NCBI GenBank assembly: GCA_950295325.1
Contig: OX485803.1
Span: 65,857,554 to 65,921,553, forward strand
DNA length: 64,000 nucleotides
Direction of reading: 5' to 3'
Source: Polytrichum commune
Taxonomy: Eukaryota > Streptophyta > Polytrichopsida > Polytrichales > Polytrichaceae
The notes below the pieces were generated by a model. That model was not told the DNA's origin, did no database searches, and saw only the letters and a program-made list of their open reading frames with translations. Of this stretch, positions 48,018 through 58,963 are shown piece after piece. The position numbers and the translations under genes are program-made. Numbering within the stretch: position 1 is the first letter of the stretch; each line of letters opens with the position of its first letter.

Positions 48018-48576
48018 GACTAGAAGCTTCTACAAGTTCAAAGAGCCTGTAAGATCTCATTGTGCAATAACACCAAATCAAGTCACCTCTTGCTCCTCTC
48101 GTCCTTCTCAAGAGAAACTCACAGGTGCTACAAACCCTAAACAGTCGAGTCCCTTCGAAATCCCAGAACTCCAAACTCGAAGGGAAGAGAAGATCTGAGA
48201 GGAAGAGGCACTAACTTATGTGCGAGCAAGAGGCCAGAATAAGACTTGCCGTTGCAATCCCTTTTGCTTATTCACTGCCACTGCCAGCCTTGTGCTCCAT
48301 AATGGATTTGACTTTTACCTATTATTGAGTAGGCAAGAGACTTGTGCCAACCTTGTGTTCCTTAATGAGTTTGAAGTTTGTCTATTATTAAGTAAGCAAG
48401 GGGCTCGTGAGGACCTAATGGACTTCATGTGATTAGACCTACAATTTTTTATTTCTTATTCATGAGCTGGATTTTTAGGACATTTCGCCATTCACCTAAA
48501 TTAATTTCCTAACTTTCTGGCAAATTGGTTGCATAATTTTTTTTTTTACCTCATCATTACTATTTGGAATTATTAT

Positions 48577-48602
48577 TTGCCGAAGCTGCCCCTAAGGTAC
48601 GG
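48577..48602 (-). repeat. Right terminal inverted repeat of pogo-type element
   Basis: Exact inverted copy of 44,533-44,558, followed by TA (48,603-48,604). Confidence 0.9.
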
Positions 48603-49366
48603 TACTTGTGAGCCCAAAATGGTGCCCACATGTGGTGATTAACTCTTCGAAACCAATTTTAGTTTGACTTTGATGTGTTATGATTATTCACAAAACATAA
48701 AAAGAGTGAAGTGTGGTTTGGATTTAAGTTTAGGCTTTAGAATGTGTTGTGTGATTATTTCAAGGTTGAATTCAATAAGAGTATGCCTTGATAATGTGAG
48801 TAGGGGGTAAGGTGAAGCAAGGTGAGCTCCGCGGGTTAAATGCCCACTTTTGGATCCACCTTGGTAGTTTAGGAAGAAGGAAGCTTGGTGGAAGGGGATT
48901 AGTCCCTACTTTGAAGGTGAAGGTTAAGGGATTGTGATTGGAGGTGCTAATCCTCTCACCCTATCCTCACCTCTCTCTCCTTCTCTCCCTCTCTCCCTCT
49001 TTGCTACTTAAGGTGTTTTCTCTTTCATTTTCCTCTCTCTCCATCAAGCGCTCTCAAGAGAGCAAGTTCTTAAAGAGCTTGAGCCACGTGTGTGAGACAT
49101 TAGTTCTTAGTGAAGTTAATTAGTTAAGCTCTCTCTCTCAATGCCTCCCAATTGAGGGAGCTCTTAGAGTTTAAAGTTGCACGTGTTGACTAGTTAGTAG
49201 TTAGTGCAATTAGTGTGTTAGATTAGTTTATTATTTAGGAGCAAGGAAAAAGAAAGAAAAAAAAAAAACTTAGAAAACATGTGATTAGGGAAGGAGAGAG
49301 TTTGGATTAGGGTGCAACTAGTGGTTGGGATACCCATTCGGGTATTATAACTTCATATACTGAAAT

Positions 49367-49835
49367 CAGAAGGCAGCTGGGCTTGGAGGTTAGACCACCC
49401 GGGACTGGAACAGAAGGCAGCTGGGCTTGGTAAGTTAGGCCACACCGCGACTGGAATCAAAGGCAGCTAGGCTTGGTAAGTTAGACCACCCGGGACTGGA
49501 ACAGAAGGCAGTTGGGCTCGGTAAGTTAGGCCACACCGCGACTGTAATCAGAAGGCAGCTGGGCTTGGAGGTTAGACCACCCGAGACTGGAACAGAAGGC
49601 AGCTGGGCTCGGTAAGTTAGGCCACACCGCGACTGTAATCAGAAGGCAGCTGGGCTTGGTAAGTTAGGCCACACCGCGACTGTAATCAGAAGGCAGCTGG
49701 GCTTGGAGGTTAGACCACCCGGGACTGGAATCAAAGGCAGCTGGGCTTGGAGGTTTGACCACACCCGGGACTGGAATCAAAGGCAGCTGGGCTTGGAGGT
49801 TAGACCACACCCGGGACTGGAATCAGAAGGCAGTT
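49367..49835 (+). repeat. Minisatellite of copy 3, about 43-bp unit
   Basis: About eleven units containing AAGGCAGCTGGGCTTGG and GTTAGACCACCCGGGACTGG, with two alternating variants (CACCCGGGACTGGAA and CACACCGCGACTGTAA). Confidence 0.9.
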
Positions 49836-50020
49836 GGGTTGCCTAGCAACAATTCATTTAGACTATCTAGGGGTTAGCAAGGCTAGCTCAAGTAGTAAGT
49901 ATTAGCACATAAAAAACTAGATCACATTAGGCCATCTTTAGTGGTAGCTAAGAAGTTATATTCATTTAGGCTAGTTGGTGCCACGTGTGGGTTTGCAGGA
50001 GTGTGTTTAACTATTGAGAA

Positions 50021-50038
50021 AAGTGTTTTTCAACACTT
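50021..50038 (+). promoter_or_regulatory. Conserved hairpin upstream of micropeptide, copy 3
   Basis: AAGTGTT-TTTC-AACACTT, perfect 7-bp stem and tetraloop, 36 nt before the ATG at 50,075. Confidence 0.5.
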
Positions 50039-50074
50039 GCACCTCTTGGTCAAAATAACTCACTTGCATTATTA

Positions 50075-50239
50075 ATGGAGAATGTGGAAGATTCTTGCAA
50101 TGGCAAGAAAAAGGAAGTGAAGATTAAACGAGCGAGGGGAATGTCCTTAAGGGCATGTGTGGCTAAAGCCACGGGTTGGACGCTTGAGAAAGCCAACTCT
50201 ACCACAAACCAAGAGGCTAACATTAATAAAGTACAATGA
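50075..50239 (+). CDS. Element-encoded micropeptide, copy 3
   Basis: 54 residues: MENVEDSCNGKKKEVKIKR, core RGMSLRACVAKATGWTLE, then a Thr/Asn/Gln-rich tail, the same length as copy 2. The ATG context and the MENVED start agree with copy 2. Function unknown. Most core codons differ from copies 1, 2 and 4 only silently. Confidence 0.55.
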   Translation: MENVEDSCNGKKKEVKIKRARGMSLRACVAKATGWTLEKANSTTNQEANINKVQ

Positions 50240-50939
50240 GTGGAAACAATATGTGTTCTTTTGGACATAAAAATTACTTTGCACATGGTTCAAGTTTGTA
50301 AGAGATACATGTGACTCGCAAAGCCATCACCCGGACTAGGACGCTTAAGGGTGGTGGATTTGGCCTCACAATACTCCGCGGACGCCATAAGACTAAGGAG
50401 TGCGACGTGGGGAGGGGACGAAGATGCTAGAACCCCACACAATGAATCCATTATGGTCGACAAACAAACATGGGGACACGAGCCAACGAGTTTTAGGAAC
50501 GGTAACAAAGCTCAAAGGTTAGCTAAGTGGATGGACCTCTCACCTAATAATGATATGAAACTCGTTTGGAGCTTGTACCCAAAGATGTAAATGCCGCACT
50601 CTAACCCAAGGGTGCCACCGGAGATAATTTGGGAGAGACAGCTTAATCCAAATAATAAGAACATGGGCAGCATATACAATGACATCTTAGCTAGCGTTGG
50701 ATTGGATAGCCCAACTACTTCAAAAGAGACTAGGGGAGAGGATGTAATTGGGCAAAGCCAAATAGCAACACCAGTTAATACACCTATCCGTAACAATGCT
50801 ACTAGCCTTAAGGGTCTAGGGAAACATGTTTTAACCCCTAAGTAACGGAGAATATGGAAATTTAGAAGCAAATCCCTGCTAGAGGGTTAGGAAAAGCAAG
50901 GTCACGAAACACCTTTTAGCACCCTTATAAAGTGGAATA

Positions 50940-51780
50940 TTATCATGCACAATATTTGAGGACTTAATGATTAGGAAATCATTACAAAAGAATGGTGTTT
51001 TATTGAGTCATTAACACCCAATGCAAATATTATTATGATTTAAGAGCATAAACTAAGAGGCAGGGTACTAGAGAACTTAGGAGCTAGACTCATACTAGGG
51101 TGCGCAAGTTGGGTTTTAGAAGCAACACTAGGTGAAAGGAGTTGGCCTTACCCAAACACGGCAAGTAAAGGGGGGGGGGGGTGAGAATATTACTCTCTCA
51201 CAAACGCAAGACTAGTTATTGCACATGTAGCATTGTACGAAAATATAATAGTTTGGATTAAGATGGAAGGAATAGAAGGAGGTAATATTGGAATGGCATG
51301 CATTTACGCACCTAATATCCCCACAGATAGAAGACACTTATGACATAATGACATATTCTCTACCCAATGATTGCGAGCACGTAATTGGGGGGGGACTTTA
51401 ATATGACAAAAAGTTTGGAAAATAAATCCAATGATTGCAGAAGGGTTATCAGTAATTTAGAAAACTATACATGCAACGATCTACTTAACGCTTTGCAAAT
51501 AAAAGACACATACGTCCATGAAGGTGGACGCCGATTTTCATGGAACAATGAACAGGTGGGTCGGATGCAAAGACTAGCAAGACTTGATAGGTTCTATATC
51601 CCAACGCATAGTAGGTCAAAGATACACCACACAACATATTTTATTCACAGTTACCCGGTTGGTTCGGATCACTCGCCAGTCCAAGTGGAAGTGTGTATGG
51701 GAAGTGGAGAGGTGAGAAAATCTACATTTAAGTGGAATATACCACACCTTAAATGGGAGGTTGCATATAGGATTTGAGAA
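50940..51780 (+). pseudogene. LINE endonuclease domain remnant
   Basis: The block MHNIRGLND opens an apurinic/apyrimidinic-type endonuclease. Later blocks are EHKLRG, GGDFNMTKSLENKS, LARLDRFYI and GSDHSPVQVEV (the catalytic SDH box intact). Frames shift at the G runs 51,170-51,181 and 51,387-51,394. Confidence 0.75.
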
Positions 51781-51814
51781 AAGTGGATTAATCTGCCAAA
51801 CGATGTGTCATTCT

Positions 51815-52456
51815 CAGGGAATGCACTATTTATTGAAACCAAGAATCACGTGTGTGCATGCCCCTTATTAAAACACCCATGTATACATTTTATTTTTTCT
51901 AAAATCAAGCAATATACTTATAAATCTCATTGCTTCAAAATACATTTCCATACGTACACAAGGGTCCAAAAACAAATACAGAAATTTTATATAACATGTG
52001 TATAAATGTTTGGAAATGCAAAAATATGGCCCTATTATATGTATAATATCAAATCATGGATTTTCAGTTATAAAGTCGTTAAAGATATTTTCATCACTTG
52101 GATGAAGTTCCTACGTGTTTGTTTCAGCATCATACGTCAAATTGGCCAAAGCAATAACCGTATCCAATTCTACCACAATATGATATATGAGATCATAACT
52201 CCAAATAAGGTCGTTACTTAGTGGATGAAAAAATGCATGATTCTTGGTCCAGGTCTAACTTGAACGCATAAACGCGTAAACCCGTACTTTACATATATTT
52301 TTTTATAGCCTTATCTCCAACCTCATGTATATCTACTTCCTGCTTAATAGCAATATCTCTCTTGTACGTACATTTGTACATGCTTGTTCTAAATAATACC
52401 CCTTTTGTGCACGCACGTGTATATTTACAGTACTTGAACAGTGCACTCCCTGGGGC
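51815..52456. mobile_element. hAT-like non-autonomous element in the LINE
   Basis: Left end CAGGGAATGCACT and right end AGTGCACTCCCTG (one mismatch), then GGGC, with a perfect 8-bp duplication GTCATTCT (51,807-51,814 and 52,457-52,464). Removing it restores the LINE reading across the site. The four extra bases at the right end are unexplained. Confidence 0.7.
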
Positions 52457-52599
52457 GTCATTCTTCTACAAACATAGGCACGTGACTAGATTTTACAAGT
52501 AGCTCAACAAGCAAAAGGCAAAGGAGCACAAGTGGGAAGAACTCAATATTAGGGCCAAGCTAGAGGTAGCCACAGCTAATCTTCATGATGACATATATG

Positions 52600-53880
52600 A
52601 TGTAGGAAAACAAGGGGAGGTTAACCAATACAAGAGTCTCATAAAGGAAATATAGATGAGAAAAGTGCGAGGAGGAGAAGTAAGGTCAAGAATCAAGTGG
52701 CAAAAAGTGGGAGATAAGTGCATTGCAGAGTTTTTTAAGTCAGGAAGACAAAAATACTCGCAAGGAGTCATTTTAGAGCTAAGAGACAAACAAGGTAGAA
52801 CCTTTAGGAAAATGAAGGACCTAGAGAAGATATGTTTTGACTTCTACCGAGACATTTATTAATATAAGTAAGTATCGGAGGACACACTTAGTGAGGTCTT
52901 AGAGGGTCTTCCAACCACGTTTACATCCGCTATGAATGACTCTTCGTCACGAGAAATCACAGAGAAAGAGTTATCTTTAGCAATCTTCTCAATGACAACG
53001 AGGAAAACTTCCGGGCATGACAAAATTCTATGGAGTTGTTTTTGACAATTTTGAATAGGATATGATTTTCACCAAATTTTAAAAAGGGGTTTAGAAAATG
53101 GGACATTGCATGAAGGCATTACTAGGGCGCTTATTAGCCTAATCCCTAAAGAGGGGGAGTCCAAGGATCTCATTTATTGGAGGCCAATAACCTTCCTTAT
53201 GGCAAGTTACAAGGTTATTGCCAAAACCTTACAACCTAGGCTACAACCCGTACTTAGGGATGTTGTTAGCCCAAAACAAAGGACATTTTTTCCCATGAGA
53301 TTATATTGGATAATATAGTGTTGACTTAGGAAACGATGCATTGGGCTAAGATTTCCAAACAATTCACAATTTTCTTAAAACTAGATTTTTCTAGAACATA
53401 TAACAAGGTATTATGGAGGTTCTTTTTCGGGGAAATGCAAAAGATGAATATTTGCAAGAAGCTCATTACTTAGGTCAAGTTACTCTTTGAGAATGCCTTA
53501 GCTGCAATTAACCTCAATGGTAGCCCAGGTAATAATTTAAAGTAGATAGGGGGTTTAGGTAAGGTTGCCCAATTTCTCCTTACCCTTTTCTCATAGTCGG
53601 AGAGGTGTTTACATACACAATAAAAAAATTCCAATGCAAGAGGGGAGGATAAAGCGGGTCTCCCTGCCAAAGAGAAAAAAAACAACAAATCATTTCATAA
53701 TATGCGGATGACCCCTCTTTCATGGTCAAATGGAATAAGTGGCACGTGGACGAGTTTGTATGCCTTCTTAAAATCTTCAATGCGGCCTCTGACATGGAAA
53801 TTAACTGGGAGAAATCATGTGCTTACTGGTTTGATAAATACATGGATTAACCCGAATGGCTCAACGGTTACAATTGGCAA
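52600..53880 (+). pseudogene. LINE reverse transcriptase remnant
   Basis: Blocks in order: VRSRIKWQKVGDKCIAEFF, RALISLIPKEGESKDLIYWR and KVIAKTLQPRL in the palm region, then a Y-A-D-D box near 53,701 and FNAASDMEINWEKS after it. Broken by several stops. Confidence 0.78.
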
Positions 53881-54303
53881 TGGGTAGAGGAAGGGCAACC
53901 TCCCCAAATTGCTTAGCACCCCCTTTGGACTCAACCTCAACAAAAAGTGATGTTGACCGACTGATTCCTCTATAGCAAAATAACTAAGAAACTAGATCAC
54001 TGAAGGACTATGAAATTATCATTTGCAAGGAGAGCGGTTATCTATAACCATGTGTTGTTGTCCACCTTGTGGTTTTTTTATCATTTTATGGGGAGGAGCA
54101 AATAAAATCCTAAGAAAAATCAAAGGAGCAATTCGTAATTACTTATGATCCAGGAAGGAGCAACTTACATGTACCAAAGTTAGTTGGAGAGAGTGTTGCC
54201 TAAAGAAGAAATATGGCGGATTAGGACTAGTGGACCCGGAGGCAGCCAAAACTATTTTACCTTATAAGTGGATAATCAAGGCAATGGAATCGGGTGAGTC
54301 TAA

Positions 54304-54892
54304 GGGCCAGTTCACACATGAACCAAAAGCCGTGACCTTATAACGATGAGGACCCTTGACTCTCATCCTAAGGCTATACCATGGGTGTTGGGAAAGTTGT
54401 CTTATATAGTCACACGCCCTCAAGCATCGTGTGAAGTGAGAATAGACCATGTTGTAGGACCATTACATATTTTGTTGGCAAAAAAAGAGGAGAGGACTTG
54501 GTTTAATATAAAATGTCTCAAACTCTATCAATTTAAGAGAAGTACTTGGTGGTGTTTGTTTGTCCTGGAATTTGTTCAAGAATATGCTCTGTAATCTATC
54601 CTCAAATATGTCCTACTGGAAAATTATTAAAAAAATCATGGTCTCTCAAAATTTGTGTCAGGCCCACCACTTAGAGGTGGGCCTAACAAATTTTCCGGGA
54701 GACCATGTAACCTTATCCATAGTCCGCCATGTAGGACTCCATGTTGACTTTTCATCCATGAAGTCTTCTTTGGGCCTTTAGGCCTTCACCTCCGTGTGTG
54801 AAGTGAACTTGGATGGAATCTGCCCTTTCGACCAATGAGAGCTCTTAGATTGCAATGGTCATGGGCCTTAACTCTTGTGTGTGAAGTGGCCC
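54304..54892. mobile_element. Harbinger-type MITE in the LINE
   Basis: Ends GGGCCAGTTCACAC and GTGTGAAGTGGCCC, flanked by TAA on both sides. Related in its ends to the element at 33,031. The interior has a second strong palindrome at about 54,636-54,708 (CATGGTCTC ... GAGACCATG with GGCCCACC / GGTGGGCC). Confidence 0.75.
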
Positions 54893-54895
54893 TAA

Positions 54896-55385
54896 CCTTC
54901 AACTTATGCTCAAATATAGATTGTCCAGGTTCAACCCATAGAGAGGAAGGAGCTGGGGGGGGGGGGTTAGCCTTGATTGGTTCACTAGCAAACAACACAT
55001 TGGGTTTGCGGGCTCCAAGGTGTGGGGTCATATTAGTAAAGCATGGAAAGTGATGGTGAAAATAATATACCAACTTCCCCCCTACACTAGTTTTGAATTG
55101 CTACATTCGAACATTTGGTGGTCAAACGGTGTGGCACTCATGAACAATGAATTCACTTATGCCAAAGGTCTGGAACTTTACAGCAAGGGTATACATCGTG
55201 TGGGATAGTGAACAACGAGATTTTCTTACTTGGGATAAGGCAAAAGAAAAATTTAGCCTCACATCAACAAAAGTCAAAGACTAGGCCATGGTCACGGATA
55301 AAATCTTCGAAAAGTGGCGGAACCTCTTGGAAGACAACTTGGATACTACTGACCATGGGCAATGGGTTGGCTTTTACATCAATGG
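54896..55385 (+). pseudogene. LINE ORF2 C-terminal remnant
   Basis: LANNTLGLRAPRCG and IWWSNGV, then TYAKGLELYSKGI and WRNLLEDNLD in two frames. Position and continuity with the RT remnant identify it; no separate gene. Confidence 0.6.
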
Positions 55386-55665
55386 GGGGGGGGGGGGGGG
55401 AGGTGTCAGCCCTAAACCCCCACCCTTATGCGTCGTAGTCCGGGTGAGTGCTTAGAGCCCACATGTATTTGATATCCAGTGGCCTCAACTGGAACCTTAG
55501 TGTATCAGGGGTGAATCAAGGTTAATCCCTCCCTTGATTAATTGTGACTCTTGTGATGGGCTTACTTCCCTTGATTGCGCCAACCCACATCATGTTGGTC
55601 AACACCTGTGTAGTCTCCTAATGGAATTATGCAATGGAACTTTTCCTTTATTATTCTCAAGAGGC

Positions 55666-55683
55666 AAGTATTGAAAAATACTT
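55666..55683 (-). promoter_or_regulatory. Conserved hairpin, copy 6
   Basis: AAGTATT-GAAA-AATACTT on the plus strand (loop TTTC on the minus strand). Relative to copy 3 one G-C pair is replaced by A-T, a compensatory change, and the following CCTCTT is also shared. Confidence 0.5.
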
Positions 55684-56089
55684 GAATTACAAATCCACAC
55701 AACAACACATCCCTAACCCCTACCTAACCCCTAACACACGCCCAACCCTCATTACCCAAGTCACGGTCGCAGCTGGACTGGACCCTTCGCCTCACAACAG
55801 CATCGGTGCATGTTCGTCAGTTTGCTTCACAACTTGCGGCAGAGGCCTAAGTAGCTCCAACCCCTCTCCCCTAACAGTGGCCCATGCAGTTGGCCGCAAC
55901 CTCCCCTCGATTGCAATTAGTTTGATCCCCCTTTCCCAGCAGTAGCTGAGCCTGATACTGTAATGGGCTTCGGCAACCCCCCTTCTCAGATATTCCTTCC
56001 TCATCATTGGCGATAGTCCACGTTCTCTCGGCTGCATTAGTCGGCAACCACTCGTAGATCCCTCTGAGAGTGATCAGACCTTCCCTTCT

Positions 56090-57067
56090 TGTCGCGCACC
56101 TCTCCATGAGGAGTGGCCGAAACACCATGGGCACAAGGGGGACCCCGGAGTGACACCCGGGACTTGTGGCGCCGTTGGTGAGAGGGCCCAAGTGATCCTA
56201 GTGTGGATGAGGTCCCCGGGCGTTGGGAACGCCTCCCATCCACGAAGACTAGGAGGCACAAGGGTAAGGCCATGAGTTATGCGTAGCTCATGGCCTAGTG
56301 ATTCTAGAATGCTCAAGAACACCTCAATCGGAGGTGTGAGCTAGGAGTTATGGCCATTTGAGTGGGGCGCTGTCCCGGGACAGCGCCCTGCTACAGCAGT
56401 GCCTGGGAGTGATTCCCGGGACTGCCAAGGTTCAAACAGGCATAACTTCCTCACCACTTGCCCGAATGGGGCAAGTGAGGAGTCCATCGGCATCTACGTG
56501 AAGCGTAGATGAAGATGGAGTGGTTGGTTGGTTGCTGGAATCAGACATCATACAAGGAAGTTATGATGGTCTGAAGCTGCTGGGGGCTTCTAGGCCCAGC
56601 GGCTAAGGGAAAATGTCCACTTGGCCCCAACTCTTGGTAGAGAGACAAGAGGTTGGTTGACGGTGGGGTAGGGGCCCCGCGTAGAGTCCTAGACGCTTAT
56701 ATGGGTGAGGTGGTGTGGCCTCACCCACCCGAGGCCGAACGGCACGGCCTCCATGGGCATTGGCCCATTGTGAGGCCATAGTTGCCTAGTATGGTTCGGG
56801 TTGTTGTAGTGTTGCCCCGGCAACGCGATGATCAACATAGGATTGGACTTCCATGGATGGAAGTCCACATTGGGGAAATGGGTTACCGATTAAGGGGTGA
56901 GTCCCGAAAGCAAAGTAGGAGGGTTGGTTCCCTCCTATGAACTATTGGTCCGGGGTAAGAGGAGCTATCCATTAGCATGGCGGAATGCTAAGGGTTAGCC
57001 ACTCGTAACCTTTGCTAGAATTCAAAATAACCAAGATGGTCAAGGGGGGCTAGCAAGGGTTGCGACA
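56090..57067 (+). mobile_element. Solo LTR of the Gypsy family
   Basis: 978 bp, TGTCGCGCACC...GGTTGCGACA, flanked by the perfect 5-bp duplication CTTCT (56,085-56,089 and 57,068-57,072). Closely matches the LTR at 59,550-60,543. Internal region lost by LTR-LTR recombination. Confidence 0.95.
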
Positions 57068-57946
57068 CTTCTTCAATCTCCTCCCCGCATTCTTCGCCCT
57101 ATTCAGGAGGAATTCATGTAATGCAGCTACCTCCTCCCTCTCGAATTCGCCCCAGTGTCGCCAGTGGTGAGAGGTGCAGTTTGATGCGCCAGTAACGATT
57201 TTCTCACCCGCCTCACGGCTATCTGCAAAACGATCCGCCACAACCCAGCTGTGAGCCCAAAAGGGTGCCCACATTTAGTCTTAGACCCTTGAAACGTTAG
57301 TTGATGCACTTTGAAGTAGCATGTTACTTCACAAAAATATAAAAAGAGTGAAATGTTAGTCTTAGAAGTACCATGTTGTAAGAGGCTAGGATGTGAGTTG
57401 TTATTGTGTTTTTACCTTCGGAAGGATTTGAATGAATGAGGATAGGTAAGGAGAACTTGGATTGAGTAGTTAGTGAGTAGGCTAGTACAAATGGATGGAG
57501 ACAACCAAAGTGACTCAAGAGGCAAGTGCATTCGAATTGGGATGAATGGAGGATCACATGGAGCGCACAAGTGGACCACCTCATCATGGCCACTTAATGG
57601 GGAAGGCCCAAGGAAGAATGCAAGGTGGAGGATAAGCAAATTCTCAAAGCACCAATCAAATCACGAGTTAAGCATCGTGGTTTGAATTAAGTGGTGAGCG
57701 ACGATTTGGGAAAGTAAGGGGAGAAAGTTATGGCGGCGGAAAGCAAAGGAGGCTAAGTTTGGGTTGAAGCATCCCAAGTTTGGTAAAGTGTGGTAGGTAG
57801 AAAGCCAAGGCTAGTTAAATGTTCGAATTAGGATCCTTGTTGATCATTTGAGGGAGGAAGACTTAGAAGATAGGATTGGCGCCTACTAAGTAGGAGGAAA
57901 TCTCAAGGGCTTATCGTGAGCCTTGAGGGTGCTCACCCCCTCAAGC

Positions 57947-57962
57947 TTACTATATAATCCCT
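57947..57962 (+). promoter_or_regulatory. TATA-like box of copy 4
   Basis: CTTACTATATAATCCC followed by a pyrimidine-rich stretch (CTCACTCACTCTCTCTTTCC). The arrangement matches a transcription start region of an LTR. Confidence 0.45.
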
Positions 57963-58464
57963 CATTTTTCCCTCACTCACTCTCTCTTTCCTTTGTGCTC
58001 CAAGGCACCCCACGAGTTATAAGTGTGGGTGTGGGAAGCCATATTGGAGCACATGTGTGTGCTTAGTTTTTAGTTTGAGAGCCAAGGCTTGTTAGCCTTG
58101 AAGAGGGCTTGACCTCTTGGTAGAATTAGTGTTGACGTGAAGAATTTTAAAGTTAATTCATGATTCCAATTTGTGGTACTTAAAGTTCATGTTTTGAATA
58201 CACGTGGTTGCAAGTTCCATGTTTAAGAGTTGAGCACTTGATGTTGTGATGAGTGCAAAAATATACTTGTGTGGATTAGTTAGTCTTAGTGAAGTTAGGA
58301 AATTCTCTCTCCCCCTCTCCTCTCTAGGATTTTAGGATTTTAGGATTAGAGAAGAATTGTGTGATTAGAAAGGGGTTGTTAGTAGAATTAGGGAAATTAG
58401 GTAGGAAGATTAGTTAAGGGCTTGAATAATTAGTGAGGTAGTTGGGGATTACAATTACAAAGTT

Positions 58465-58700
58465 GTGGGTTCATGAAGGAGCTGGGTTTATGAAGGAGCT
58501 GGGTTTGTTTAGTTAGAAAGTAAAGAGCTGGGTTTATGAAGGACCTGGGTTTGTTTAGTTAGAAGCTAAGGAGCTGGGTTCATGAAGGAGCTGGGTTTGT
58601 TTAGTTAGAAGCTAAGAAGCTGGGTTTATGAAGGAGCTGGGTTTATGTAATTAGAAAGTAAAGAGATGGGTTCATGAAGGAGCTTAGTAGATAGCCTACC
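58465..58700 (+). repeat. Minisatellite of copy 4, about 48-bp unit
   Basis: Around five units of GAAGGAGCTGGGTTTGTTTA plus GTTAGAAGCTAAG-type sequence. Confidence 0.85.
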
Positions 58701-58796
58701 TAATTAGCTCATAGACAAGTAGTTAGTTACATTATGCTAGTTAGTGTTATGTGTGGCTTTCACAAGTAAATGTATTTGAGATTGACTATAGAGAAT

Positions 58797-58813
58797 AGTG
58801 TTTTTTTAACACT
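58797..58813 (+). promoter_or_regulatory. Hairpin of first module, copy 4
   Basis: AGTGTT-TTTTT-AACACT, 39 nt before the ATG at 58,853. Confidence 0.45.
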
Positions 58814-58852
58814 TGCATCCTCTCTTTAAAAATAAACCACGTGCACAACTTA

Positions 58853-58930
58853 ATGGAGAATGTGGAGCACTCTCGCGATGGCAAGACAAAGGAAGCAAAG
58901 ACCAAAGGTGCGAGGGAGAGATTGACATAA
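58853..58930 (+). pseudogene. Truncated micropeptide, first module of copy 4
   Basis: 25 codons beginning MENVEHSRDGKTKEAKTKGAR, clearly the N-terminal half of the micropeptide. It then reads RERLT-stop instead of the conserved core. Confidence 0.5.
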
Positions 58931-58937
58931 GTCACAT

Positions 58938-58955
58938 AAGTATTTCTTAATACTT
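58938..58955 (+). promoter_or_regulatory. Hairpin of second module, copy 4
   Basis: AAGTATT-TCTT-AATACTT, perfect 7-bp stem, 8 nt before the ATG at 58,964. Confidence 0.45.
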
Positions 58956-58963
58956 AAAGGCTT

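Larger units (their letters stand above)
44533..48602 (+). mobile_element. Pogo-type (Tc1/mariner superfamily) DNA transposon
   Basis: 26-bp perfect terminal inverted repeats (44,533-44,558 and 48,577-48,602) starting CCGTACCTTAGGGGC, flanked by TA on both sides. The 4.07-kb interior codes for a DDE_1-type transposase, as expected for pogo/Tigger elements with TA targets. The transposase is broken. The last 1.3 kb carries unrelated sequence including a UBX-like fragment. Another element is inserted two bases outside the right TA. Confidence 0.85.
48607..50370 (+). mobile_element. TGTGAG/CTCACA-family LTR-like element, copy 3
   Basis: 1,764 bp, starts TGTGAGCCCAAAATGG and ends GGCCTCACA. Flanks GTACT / ATACT differ at one base of five. 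Its first 430 bp are almost identical to copy 2 (10,075), including the CT-rich promoter-like block with CTACTTAAGG, while the following minisatellite is quite different. Hairpin, micropeptide ORF and 3' terminus are present. Confidence 0.82.
50376..55385 (+). mobile_element. Decayed L1-like LINE with nested insertions
   Basis: Continues the LINE interrupted at 44,530. In order: endonuclease (about 50,940-51,780), reverse transcriptase (about 52,600-53,860) and C-terminal region (about 54,900-55,380, TYAKGLELYSKGI and HGQWVGFYINGG). Stops and frameshifts are frequent. Two MITEs interrupt it (51,815-52,456 and 54,304-54,892). It ends in a 17-G run and a minus-strand LTR-like element. Confidence 0.8.
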
